Positions 16,588 to 24,432 of a DNA stretch of 64,000 nucleotides are shown here, piece by piece; position 1 is the stretch's first letter; each line of letters starts with the position of its first letter. Location of the stretch: contig NZ_LN831279.1 in NCBI RefSeq assembly GCF_900069005.2, positions 3,334,868-3,398,867 of the forward strand, written 5' to 3'. The notes beneath the pieces were generated by a model that saw nothing but the letters and a program-made list of their open reading frames with translations, made no database searches and was not told where the DNA came from. The translations under genes and the position numbers were made by a program. Source of the stretch: Paenibacillus sp. GM2 (lineage in GTDB: Bacteria; Bacillota; Bacilli; Paenibacillales; Paenibacillaceae).

Positions 16588-16642
16588 TAACAAACAACCC
16601 AGCCAACGATAGAGTTCCTATCCGGGCTGGGTTGTTTGTTAA
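16588..16642. terminator. Strong bidirectional terminator
   Basis: Arms TTAACAAACAACCCAGCC and GGCTGGGTTGTTTGTTAA are perfectly complementary over about 17 bp. It separates the hydantoinase remnant from the convergent MutS2-like gene. Confidence 0.85.
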
Positions 16643-16661
16643 AATCCGGGCTCCGTAAGCA

Positions 16662-18587
16662 TCAATCCTGCTCTTCAGCATTTTGTCGACGCTGATTTCG
16701 CATCTCCTTCTGCACTTTCCGGAGCGCCTTCTTCGAGCCGCGCTGCATATCATGCTGAAATTTTCGTTCCTGATAGCTCGTGAAGAGCGTGTTCAGATCG
16801 TATCCCTCCGGATACAGTTCACTTGCTTGCAGCTCCAGCGATACACGCTTATAATGAACTTCCAGCATCTTCCCCTGAACAAATACGATCAGGTTGTTGA
16901 GGGAGTCAAGTCCACGATACACGATAGCACTCTCATTCCGATCCAGCAGCTTAACCTTATCGCCCATAGCATAGACGGGAATTTCCGCTTCCGCAGCGAT
17001 ATCGATATTCTTCGGCTTGCCAACCTTGCTGCTTTGAAGGCGGTCCATGCGATATTCCTTTCGCTGCATATAGCTTTTGGCTCGCTCCAGCACATGCTCC
17101 TTCAGCTTCATTTTCCGTGAAATCCACAGCGCGTTGCTTTCGCCCGATTGACCAATCATCAGCCTATATTGAGGCTCCAATGTCTCCTGATCAAACTCCA
17201 TCGCCGCATTCATAAAGTCACTGTGCATTTCCGAGTATTGCTTGATCTCGCCATAATGCGTAGTTGCCACCGTGATACAGCCCATATGGTAGAACTCCTC
17301 CAGAATGGCAATCGCTAGCGCTGCCCCTTCATTCGGCTCGGTGCCGCTGCCGATTTCATCAAATAGCAGTAAGGTATGACGATCTGCCGCATACATAATC
17401 TCCGATATATTTTTCATATGGGATGAAAAGGTGCTGAGCGCGTTCTCAAGACTTTGATTATCCCCAATATCTACAAAAACATGGCGGAACAACGCAACCT
17501 CAGTTCCCGGCGCAGCCGCAATATGAAAGCCTGACATCGTGGCCAGAGTATTGAGTCCAACCGTTTTCAGCACCACGGTTTTCCCGCCGGCATTGGGTCC
17601 CGTAATTACGAGACTTCGATAGGCATCGCCGATCTCAAAGTCAAGCGGCACCACCTTGCCGGTAAGCAAAGGATGTCGGCATGACACCAGCCTTATATAG
17701 CCATGATCGTTGATGAGAGGCTCTATGCCATCGAGGCTGCGACTGAATTTGCCCTTGGCAAAGATCATATCGTACTGACTGATTAACTCAATATTGATAT
17801 TCATGCTCTGCGCATGATCGAATATCAGATTAGACAAGTCTGCAAGAATCTGATATTCCTCCATCGCCTCTTCGGCTTTCAAACTCGCTAATTCCGCATT
17901 ATATTTCGATACGGAGATCGGTTCGATAAATACCGTAGCCCCCTTCGAAGACACCTCCACAATCGCTCCCGGCACATGGTTTTTATATGCAGCTTTGATC
18001 GGAATCGTAAATCGGTCATTCTTTTTGCTTACAAAAAACTCCTGGATATATTCCTTATTTGCACTGTTTTTCAAAAAGCGCTGAAGCTGCTCTTCAATCT
18101 TCGCTTCCGCTATATCAATATGTTTGCGAATCCGCTTCAGCTCTTTGCTGGCTGCTGAATCTACCTGATTTCCCTTGATACTTGCCTGAATCCGCTCCTC
18201 AATAGGTGCGAACTCGGTCATGGAATAGGCATAAGCGCTAATTTTCGGCGCCAGAAGCTCCCTCTCCTGCATAAAGCTTTTCATTTTGCGGCAGCCGCGC
18301 AGGAAATCAGCGATGGCTACGAGCTCAGAAGGATCCAGGATCATCCCCTTCTCAAGCTTATCCATAAAGTTCTGGATATTGGATATGCCCACTAACGGGA
18401 CGTGACTTTCCGTATCGAGAATCGCCCGGGCCTCAGTTGTCTCGTTCAACCGGGTTTTCACAACGCTCAGGTTTGAGCTCGGTTGCAATTTATCAATAAA
18501 CTGCTTTCCTAATCCGCTCACACAAAAGCTTTTTACGATTTCTTTCAGTTCGTTGTACTGTAATTTATCAAACGTACTTATATTCAT
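16662..18587 (-). CDS. MutS2-like ATPase without Smr domain
   Basis: A 641-residue member of the MutS superfamily. It has the core and clamp helices of MutS2 followed by the ATPase: Walker A GPNAGGKT (330-337), the STFSSHMKN trans-acting motif, Walker B LLLFDEIGSGTEP and the ATTHYGEIK switch. MutS2 of Bacillus is about 785 residues and ends in a Smr nuclease domain. Here the C-terminus is a short KOW-like/coiled region with a basic tail and no Smr signature. It is therefore a paralogous clade, possibly acting on DNA junctions or ribosomes. Start at 18587 with GTGAGGAG nine bases upstream. Confidence 0.85.
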   Translation of the reverse strand: MNISTFDKLQYNELKEIVKSFCVSGLGKQFIDKLQPSSNLSVVKTRLNETTEARAILDTESHVPLVGISNIQNFMDKLEKGMILDPSELVAIADFLRGCRKMKSFMQERELLAPKISAYAYSMTEFAPIEERIQASIKGNQVDSAASKELKRIRKHIDIAEAKIEEQLQRFLKNSANKEYIQEFFVSKKNDRFTIPIKAAYKNHVPGAIVEVSSKGATVFIEPISVSKYNAELASLKAEEAMEEYQILADLSNLIFDHAQSMNINIELISQYDMIFAKGKFSRSLDGIEPLINDHGYIRLVSCRHPLLTGKVVPLDFEIGDAYRSLVITGPNAGGKTVVLKTVGLNTLATMSGFHIAAAPGTEVALFRHVFVDIGDNQSLENALSTFSSHMKNISEIMYAADRHTLLLFDEIGSGTEPNEGAALAIAILEEFYHMGCITVATTHYGEIKQYSEMHSDFMNAAMEFDQETLEPQYRLMIGQSGESNALWISRKMKLKEHVLERAKSYMQRKEYRMDRLQSSKVGKPKNIDIAAEAEIPVYAMGDKVKLLDRNESAIVYRGLDSLNNLIVFVQGKMLEVHYKRVSLELQASELYPEGYDLNTLFTSYQERKFQHDMQRGSKKALRKVQKEMRNQRRQNAEEQD

Positions 18588-18669
18588 CGGTTTATTCTCC
18601 TCACGTAAATGAATCATGACAAGAAGAAACCCTACCCCAATAGATTTCAATAAAGCTGCCCGAGAGGCT

Positions 18670-18748
18670 GTTCAAAAAGATCCGCTGTGGCTAAGCAAAC
18701 CTGATCAAGCTTGGTTCAAAGATAGCAACCTGGCGGCCTTTTTTGAAC
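18670..18748. repeat. TIR-bounded dispersed repeat, short copy 4 (79 bp)
   Basis: GTTCAAAAAGATCCGC at the left end and CCTTTTTTGAAC at the right form inverted termini. The interior (AACCTGATCAAGCTTGGTTCAAAG) resembles the left arm of copy 1 (AACCTGATCGAGGTCAGTTCAAGG). It looks like an internally deleted relative. Confidence 0.55.
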
Positions 18749-18770
18749 AGGCACCCTATAAATAGACAGC

Positions 18771-18800
18771 AAAAAAAGCTGTAGGAATCCCACAGCTTTA
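18771..18800 (-). terminator. Terminator, minus strand
   Basis: An AAGCTGTAGG/CCCACAGCTT stem is followed on the minus strand by seven T residues. It lies 11 bp after the stop of the small minus-strand frame at 18811-18942. The remaining DNA up to 19145 shows no supported gene. Confidence 0.65.
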
Positions 18801-18810
18801 CATTCATGTT

Positions 18811-18942
18811 CTAGGCATATTTGTTCCGGAAATCTCCGATATATGAATAGAGATCCATCCAAGCCTCATGACGTATTGTAGGGTTCTTCATAGGTAAAAC
18901 AAATAAACCTACAATATAGGGAAATTTCACACGTCCATCCAT
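18811..18942 (-). pseudogene. Small frame, probable C-terminal gene remnant
   Basis: A 43-residue frame starting MDGRVKFPYIVGLFVLPMKN and ending YSYIGDFRNKYA has protein-like composition. It is followed at once by a terminator, but has no recognisable ribosome binding site and an in-frame stop just upstream. It reads like the preserved end of a lost gene. No family recognised. Confidence 0.3.
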
Positions 18943-19145
18943 CGTCCGTGCCTATATCGTAATGTTTATTTATTCAATTACGACTATTTAGAACCTAACA
19001 CACTCATAAAGCACCTCATATTGTTCAAAAGATATTTATTGAAATCTAATGATGGAATTATCATATAACAATCTGGTATCCGTGTAAAGCGGCGGTAGCC
19101 CGTGTGGACTGCATCAGTTCTTTTAATACCCAAGGGGCGGTATCC

Positions 19146-19406
19146 TCATTCCATACTGAGTGCTTCTTTTATTTGGGGGATGGATAATCCGCTGGACTTC
19201 AGTTCTTTAATCCGCAATATACGAGCGACCGTTGCCTCCCTTTTGTATCTTCGGGTCAAATTTTCCTCTGCCTGCTCAAAAGGAAGCATCCCCTCTTCGG
19301 TATAAAATTTCAGCGTACTATAGCGCGAATCTGTAAGACGCACTAATTCACCTATAGACACATATTCAGAGGCTAGTATCGTCTCCATGGAACGTTGTCT
19401 GGACAT
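19146..19406 (-). CDS. MerR-family helix-turn-helix regulator, short
   Basis: An 86-residue protein consisting almost only of a MerR DNA-binding domain. YVSIGELVRLTDSRYSTLKF (about 15-34) is the helix-turn-helix and EENLTRRYKREATVARILRI the wing. There is no effector domain or metal-binding cysteines. AGGAGT lies ten bases before the ATG. It begins 17 bp after the 330-residue gene upstream on the same strand, so the two are probably cotranscribed. It may regulate that operon; the signal is unknown. Confidence 0.8.
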   Translation of the reverse strand: MSRQRSMETILASEYVSIGELVRLTDSRYSTLKFYTEEGMLPFEQAEENLTRRYKREATVARILRIKELKSSGLSIPQIKEALSME

Positions 19407-19423
19407 GATTATTTGACTCCTTT

Positions 19424-20416
19424 TTAAAATAACGGTTTCGGAATTAGACGCACCCCATGGATCGGCACTCTTCCGTAGATGGCATGTGGGATCGCTTCGT
19501 AAACAATATTATCCACCTTAAGGGTCGGAATCTGCCCCTTATGCAGCACCGTAACCGTGTGGCCCTTGGATTCCAGCCGCACCCTCACATCATGCAACCT
19601 TTTCACTGCATTAGGCAGCATTTGCTCAGTGTCAATGAATATGGCCTGTGAACGCTCCAGCATTGGAAAAAGGAAATTCATGCCGCTGCCCACCTGTGTC
19701 CTGACTACCCCTGTCTTCATGCGCAAAAGCTTCTTGATGATTAATTCAATGCCGCTATGGATGCGGATCGGGAATAATACTTTGGCCAGCGGTTCATTTT
19801 GATATAGCTTATACATTCCGGCACTTATACCGACCAGTTCGCTCCGCGAGAAGAAATCAAGCATACAGCCGCTTTCGCGAAGAAGCCATACTAAACAAAT
19901 CGTCTCATCTGTGACCAGGCCCTCTTCCAGCAGCTCCGCCCGGGCGCTCTCTGTAATCGTTGAGTATGCTTGGATATCGCTGCGATATTCTTTAATATCC
20001 ACACCTGCGGAATGAAAATAGAGATCGCACCCCAAAATATGAGAAATCTCCTCAAGCAGGTTCATCTCTTTCAGAGAATCCGAGATGGCGTGTTCTAACT
20101 GTCTCAATTTTCTTTCCGGGATCCTGGCAGCCTTCTTCAGCCACCAACTCAGCTCGCCCGTGGTCTGCGCATTTTTGCGCACGATGGATGTTAAAATGAC
20201 TTCGCGATAAGGTATCGTCTGCGATTGCTCAAGCATAGCTTTATTCAGAACGAATTGCTTCCCTGTCTGTGTGAATCCGCCGTCTAAGTAAATTTCTAGA
20301 ATAACCGCCGCAGCCATGCAACGAAGAGCCACCTTCTTCGCAGTAGTCATCTCAAGACTTCTCTGTGCGTTTAACGCTATAATCGAAAAACTTTGTCCCA
20401 ATTTTAGATTTGTCAT
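19424..20416 (-). CDS. Hypothetical protein, possibly GPP34-like
   Basis: A 330-residue protein that I cannot assign firmly. The N-terminal part (FSIIALNAQRSLEMTTAKKV, then LRCMAAAVILEIYLDGGF) has the repeated helical, lipid-head-binding look of Golgi phosphoprotein 3 (GPP34) domains found in some bacteria. The C-terminal part (about 170-330) contains HTVTVLHKGQIPTLKVDNIV and resembles nothing I can name. There is no signal peptide or clear membrane span. AGGAGG lies seven bases before the ATG. It is the first gene of an operon with the short MerR regulator. The GPP34 suggestion is weak. Confidence 0.5.
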   Translation of the reverse strand: MTNLKLGQSFSIIALNAQRSLEMTTAKKVALRCMAAAVILEIYLDGGFTQTGKQFVLNKAMLEQSQTIPYREVILTSIVRKNAQTTGELSWWLKKAARIPERKLRQLEHAISDSLKEMNLLEEISHILGCDLYFHSAGVDIKEYRSDIQAYSTITESARAELLEEGLVTDETICLVWLLRESGCMLDFFSRSELVGISAGMYKLYQNEPLAKVLFPIRIHSGIELIIKKLLRMKTGVVRTQVGSGMNFLFPMLERSQAIFIDTEQMLPNAVKRLHDVRVRLESKGHTVTVLHKGQIPTLKVDNIVYEAIPHAIYGRVPIHGVRLIPKPLF

Positions 20417-20483
20417 TTAAAATCCTCCTCTGATCATCATTTTCTTGGCTTATTCTGATGTCTGCCTAATGCGAGGAATCCGT

Positions 20484-20530
20484 TGAAAACTCATTTATTA
20501 CTTACTACTTATCACTTACTACTTACTATA
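20484..20530. repeat. Short direct repeats in a gene-free stretch
   Basis: Imperfect tandem copies of TTACTACTTA/TTATCACTTA fill this segment. The whole 20417-20836 gap lacks a convincing gene. One plus frame (20530-20811) ends in a segment, SISYDIANLEDVLMGLTSEG, that vaguely recalls a VOC-domain protein end, but it has no start signal. Confidence 0.45.
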
Positions 20531-20836
20531 TGTCATTTTCTTGCTTTGTCAAGAGAAACACGACAATCGCTTTACGAATGGGTCATCTCCCAAGTTGGAC
20601 CCGCCAGCATTCAAAAAACTCCCCTGACCACAGGGGGGCTAGTGCCCGTTTGCAAGATAGAGTCAAAATACATACTGTTCTTACTCCGGTTGCCAAAACA
20701 AAAACACCTCCAGGATTCTCTATATCTTACGACATAGCAAATCTTGAAGATGTTTTGATGGGTCTCACGTCAGAAGGAGCAGTCGCCCTAAATCGGAGCA
20801 ATTCTTGTTAAACAATCCGACATTGTGCAAAAGGAA

Positions 20837-23800
20837 CTAGAACTGCAGCAAGCGATATACGACTCGTGCTGCTTCCGCTCGGGTCAGATCGGCGCGAGGC
20901 GCAAATTGATTCCGCTCTCTGCCCTGGAGTAATCCGAGCGACACAGCAGAGACAACGGATTCAGCCGCCCAACCGGCAACCTCATTCCGATCAGCAAATG
21001 GATAAATCATGGCTTGCTGAGGTACAAGTTCGCCAAATAGAGCATACGCCTTCATCAGCATCACTGCCATTTCCTCACGAGTGATCGCGGTTTGCGGATC
21101 GAAGTGCCCGTTTCCTTTGCCGTTCACAATTCCATATTGGTAAGCGATCTCTATCGCTTCAGCATACCAGGCCTCGGCCGGAACATCTGCAAACCTCCCC
21201 GAGACCACACCTGCTTCAGTTCCTGTTCCAGCCATCCACGACCCATGCTGCATTGCGATTGCAGTGACGTCGTATTTAATCGACAAAGCGCGTACAAGCA
21301 AGGCGGTGAATTCCGAGCGACTGATCGAACGGGTCGGGTTAAATGATCCTTTGCCGTCGCCTTCGATCAGCTGTTTGGCTGCGAGCTCGGCGATGATTTG
21401 CTGTGCCCAATAGTCAGGAGAGACATCTGCAAATGTCTTCGCTACCTGCAAAGCTGTATATGTGCCAGGGTGATAAAGGTTTGCCGCAATCATTTCGTCC
21501 GACCATTTACCGCCGGTGTACGTATAACTTCCATTCGCCACCTTGAAAATTCCCGCAATATGTCTATTCGTTTCCAGGTCAAGCAGGAGACGGAGCTTAA
21601 GCGGGGTCGGGAACTGAAACAAGCGTTTCACCACACCCTCGGAAGTCGTCAACATCAAATCCACATCATAACCTAACGTCAGAACGTGAATAGTTGTAGA
21701 GGTATCGACATTCGCTGACTGCATCATGGCTTCAACATCCGTCAGGTTGACCGGATTAATCCGTACCGTTATCGCAGCAGTATTAGCCGCATCAGTATCC
21801 AGGTCAAGCAATGCGAGCAATACCTCTGCAGGAATAAGCAATGAAACAGCTCCATTCTTTAATTCAAGCGGATCTGATCCGAGCAACCGGAGGATACCAT
21901 ACGACAAAGTTACTTCATGTATATCGGTCGGGATCATCACAAAGTACGAGCCTTCCTCCGTCTTCTTCAACTGATCCGAAGTAATGGAGAGGCTGGCCGC
22001 ACTGCCCGGCTTCTGACCATCATTGCTTGCTGAACCAGCAGATTCCGCCGAGGATGGGCTTTCCGCTGGCGTACCCGGATTGCCTGAGGTACCCGGTTGC
22101 TCCGGATTCGTTGGCAATTCCGGAATATCGGCAGTTCGGATGAGCTCCATATCGTCCAAATACCCCCATACTTCCCCTGGTGCCTCCACCTCAAAGCCCA
22201 CCGTGATCCGTCCGTTCATAATCTTGATGTTCTCAACCTGATAGGGCTTCCATACATTCCATCCGGTATTTACCATATCGGTACTGAGCACTTCCTCGCC
22301 CTGCTTCGCGAACAGCTTAAGCACCGTATCTCCGCCGCCACCGGAAGCCCACGCCTTCAGCGTATAAATTCCATTCTCCAGGCCCGTAATGTCCTGGGTT
22401 AATTGATATTTATACGGTTCACCATACCAATAATTAAATGCATAGTTGCCGGAATGCGCATTGGCTGCATTATGCTCGACCTTACCAACATCACCGGTCC
22501 CGGTAAGTGTCCATTCCGATAAGTCGCCGACTTCAAAGCCCGGATTTCTGATCTCGTTCGCTTGAGCCAGCACGGTGATTTCAATCGAAGCCTTTTGGGA
22601 TATCCCTTCCACCGTTCCATACAACGTAAATTTACCAGGCGTAGTCCATTGTTCACCCTCCATTTCATCCCATGCCACCGGTACGGAGTGAATCGAGCCT
22701 TCATTGAACAAGACGCTCGCCGCAGTCGGCAAAGATGGTACACCGCCTTTTGGAATCGTGATGGCTTGCGATGGATACACAAGGAGTGGCAATTTGTCAG
22801 CAATGCTGCCCGGGATAAATTGAAATGCATCAAGCGATGGCAGAGCATTGCCGTCAAAGTCGAATATCGCTTGATTCTCCCAGGCGTTCCCTTCGCCCGA
22901 CTTCCAGCCTACACCAGGCAGCCAGGCTGGTTCCCAATAGAAGACGCCGAGGCCTCTATGGCCATCAACATGGGCGACCGTATTCATGACCGTCTCTGTC
23001 ACCAGCTTCTGATTTGCAACGGATGCCGGGAAACCGGCGATTCTCGTTTCATTCTCGCCCGCAATATTGCCATATTCATCGGCATCTTCGTAAGTATAGG
23101 GATAAGCGGTCTCAGCCACGACGACTTCCTTGCCATAACGGGCGATCAGATCATTCATATTGCTCTTCAGATCCTGGAAGGTACCATGCCAATACGGGTA
23201 ATAGGATAATCCGATGACATCGTAATCGACACCCCGCCGCTGAATCTGATCGAAAAAGCTGCGAAACTTGCCGTTGCTTCCCCCTTCGGCGAGATGAAGC
23301 ATAATTTTCACTTCGTGATCCTGCGGCACCGTGTCGCGAACGGCTTGGCTGCCCTGCTGCAGCAGTTCCGCCAATCGATCGAAGTTGCTGGTCGATCCGT
23401 CAGGATGGAGTATGCCGCTGTTGATTTCATTGCCGATCTGGATCATATCCGGATAGGCATCAAGCGCGGCCAGCTCTGATAACACTTCATGCGTATATGA
23501 ATAAACCGCCTGCTTCAAACCGCTAAAATCAAGCTCCTTCCATGCCTTCGGCTTCACCTGCTGGCCCGGATCGGCCCAGAAGTCGGAATAATGGAAGTCC
23601 AGCAACAGCTTCATCCCGGCCGCTTTAACCCGCTGAGCCATCGCCAGGGTATGCGGCTTATCGTTGTAGCCGTCCGCCTCTGCCGGATCATTCCACAGCC
23701 GCAAGCGGACATAGTTCACGCCGTGATCCTTCAGGATCGTGAGCAGGTCCTTCTTTGCGCCGTTGTCGTAAAATGCAGCCCCCTGATCTTCCAAGGCTTG

Positions 23801-24406
23801 TAGCGTGGAAATATCAACGCCTTTGATGAACTCGGCCGGATCATACGCTTCCTCCTCGATCTTCACCAACTCAACATCGTCAAAATATCCCCAGGTCCCA
23901 GCAGGCCCAAACACCTCAAAGCCAATCGTCACCTTGCCATCAGTCACTTCAATGTCATGTACCCAATACTGCGCCCATTGCTCCCATCCGGTGTTGACGA
24001 TATCGGTACTTAGCCCCGTTGGATCGTTATCTGCGGTCTCTGCATAAAACTTCAGTCTGGTCTCTCCTCCACCTCCGGACGCCCAGGCCCGCAGCTCGTA
24101 AATCCCGTCTTCCAGACCGTCGACCGACTGAGACAGCTTGAACCAGGTCGGCCCGTTATCACTCCAGTAATTAAAGGAATAGGAGCCTGAATGCGGCGAC
24201 AAGGAATTGACTGCATACGTAATCTCCGTCACGGTCTGTGTCACCTTCCAACCGCTTAAATCCCCGCTCTCAAAGCCGGGATTCTGCAGCTTGCCTGGCG
24301 AAGATGCCAGCGGCAAATCCGCTGCCGCAGACCTCGGCGCATTCGCGAAACTTAAGTGTGAAAATGTCAATAGAAATACCAGAAGCATGAGTCCTGACTT
24401 TTTCAT
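20837..24406 (-). CDS. ganB: S-layer-anchored arabinogalactan endo-beta-1,4-galactanase (GH53)
   Basis: A 1189-residue secreted enzyme. Domain order: signal peptide (1-28); a galactan-binding CBM61-like or CBM4/9-like module (about 40-182); GH53 barrel (about 190-530) with acid/base E327 in IGNEIN and nucleophile E432 in VAETAYP; an Ig-like linker; a second copy of the binding module (about 625-770, again starting NPGFE-GDLS-W); a Pro/Ser/Gly linker; a further beta-rich region; and three SLH repeats at the end (FADVSPDYWAQQI, FADVPAEAWYAEA, FADRNEVAGWAAE). It cuts beta-1,4-galactan at the cell surface while tethered to secondary wall polymer. Bacillus GanB is only about 430 residues. It is the last gene of the galactan cluster. 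Confidence 0.93.
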   Translation of the reverse strand: MKKSGLMLLVFLLTFSHLSFANAPRSAAADLPLASSPGKLQNPGFESGDLSGWKVTQTVTEITYAVNSLSPHSGSYSFNYWSDNGPTWFKLSQSVDGLEDGIYELRAWASGGGGETRLKFYAETADNDPTGLSTDIVNTGWEQWAQYWVHDIEVTDGKVTIGFEVFGPAGTWGYFDDVELVKIEEEAYDPAEFIKGVDISTLQALEDQGAAFYDNGAKKDLLTILKDHGVNYVRLRLWNDPAEADGYNDKPHTLAMAQRVKAAGMKLLLDFHYSDFWADPGQQVKPKAWKELDFSGLKQAVYSYTHEVLSELAALDAYPDMIQIGNEINSGILHPDGSTSNFDRLAELLQQGSQAVRDTVPQDHEVKIMLHLAEGGSNGKFRSFFDQIQRRGVDYDVIGLSYYPYWHGTFQDLKSNMNDLIARYGKEVVVAETAYPYTYEDADEYGNIAGENETRIAGFPASVANQKLVTETVMNTVAHVDGHRGLGVFYWEPAWLPGVGWKSGEGNAWENQAIFDFDGNALPSLDAFQFIPGSIADKLPLLVYPSQAITIPKGGVPSLPTAASVLFNEGSIHSVPVAWDEMEGEQWTTPGKFTLYGTVEGISQKASIEITVLAQANEIRNPGFEVGDLSEWTLTGTGDVGKVEHNAANAHSGNYAFNYWYGEPYKYQLTQDITGLENGIYTLKAWASGGGGDTVLKLFAKQGEEVLSTDMVNTGWNVWKPYQVENIKIMNGRITVGFEVEAPGEVWGYLDDMELIRTADIPELPTNPEQPGTSGNPGTPAESPSSAESAGSASNDGQKPGSAASLSITSDQLKKTEEGSYFVMIPTDIHEVTLSYGILRLLGSDPLELKNGAVSLLIPAEVLLALLDLDTDAANTAAITVRINPVNLTDVEAMMQSANVDTSTTIHVLTLGYDVDLMLTTSEGVVKRLFQFPTPLKLRLLLDLETNRHIAGIFKVANGSYTYTGGKWSDEMIAANLYHPGTYTALQVAKTFADVSPDYWAQQIIAELAAKQLIEGDGKGSFNPTRSISRSEFTALLVRALSIKYDVTAIAMQHGSWMAGTGTEAGVVSGRFADVPAEAWYAEAIEIAYQYGIVNGKGNGHFDPQTAITREEMAVMLMKAYALFGELVPQQAMIYPFADRNEVAGWAAESVVSAVSLGLLQGRERNQFAPRADLTRAEAARVVYRLLQF

Positions 24407-24432
24407 TTCGTACCTTTCACCTCACAACTCTA

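Noticed and set aside
20530..20811. 93-residue plus frame with a VOC-like ending
   Set aside because: The N-terminal part is low-complexity repeat DNA, there is no start signal, and the similarity is too weak to call.
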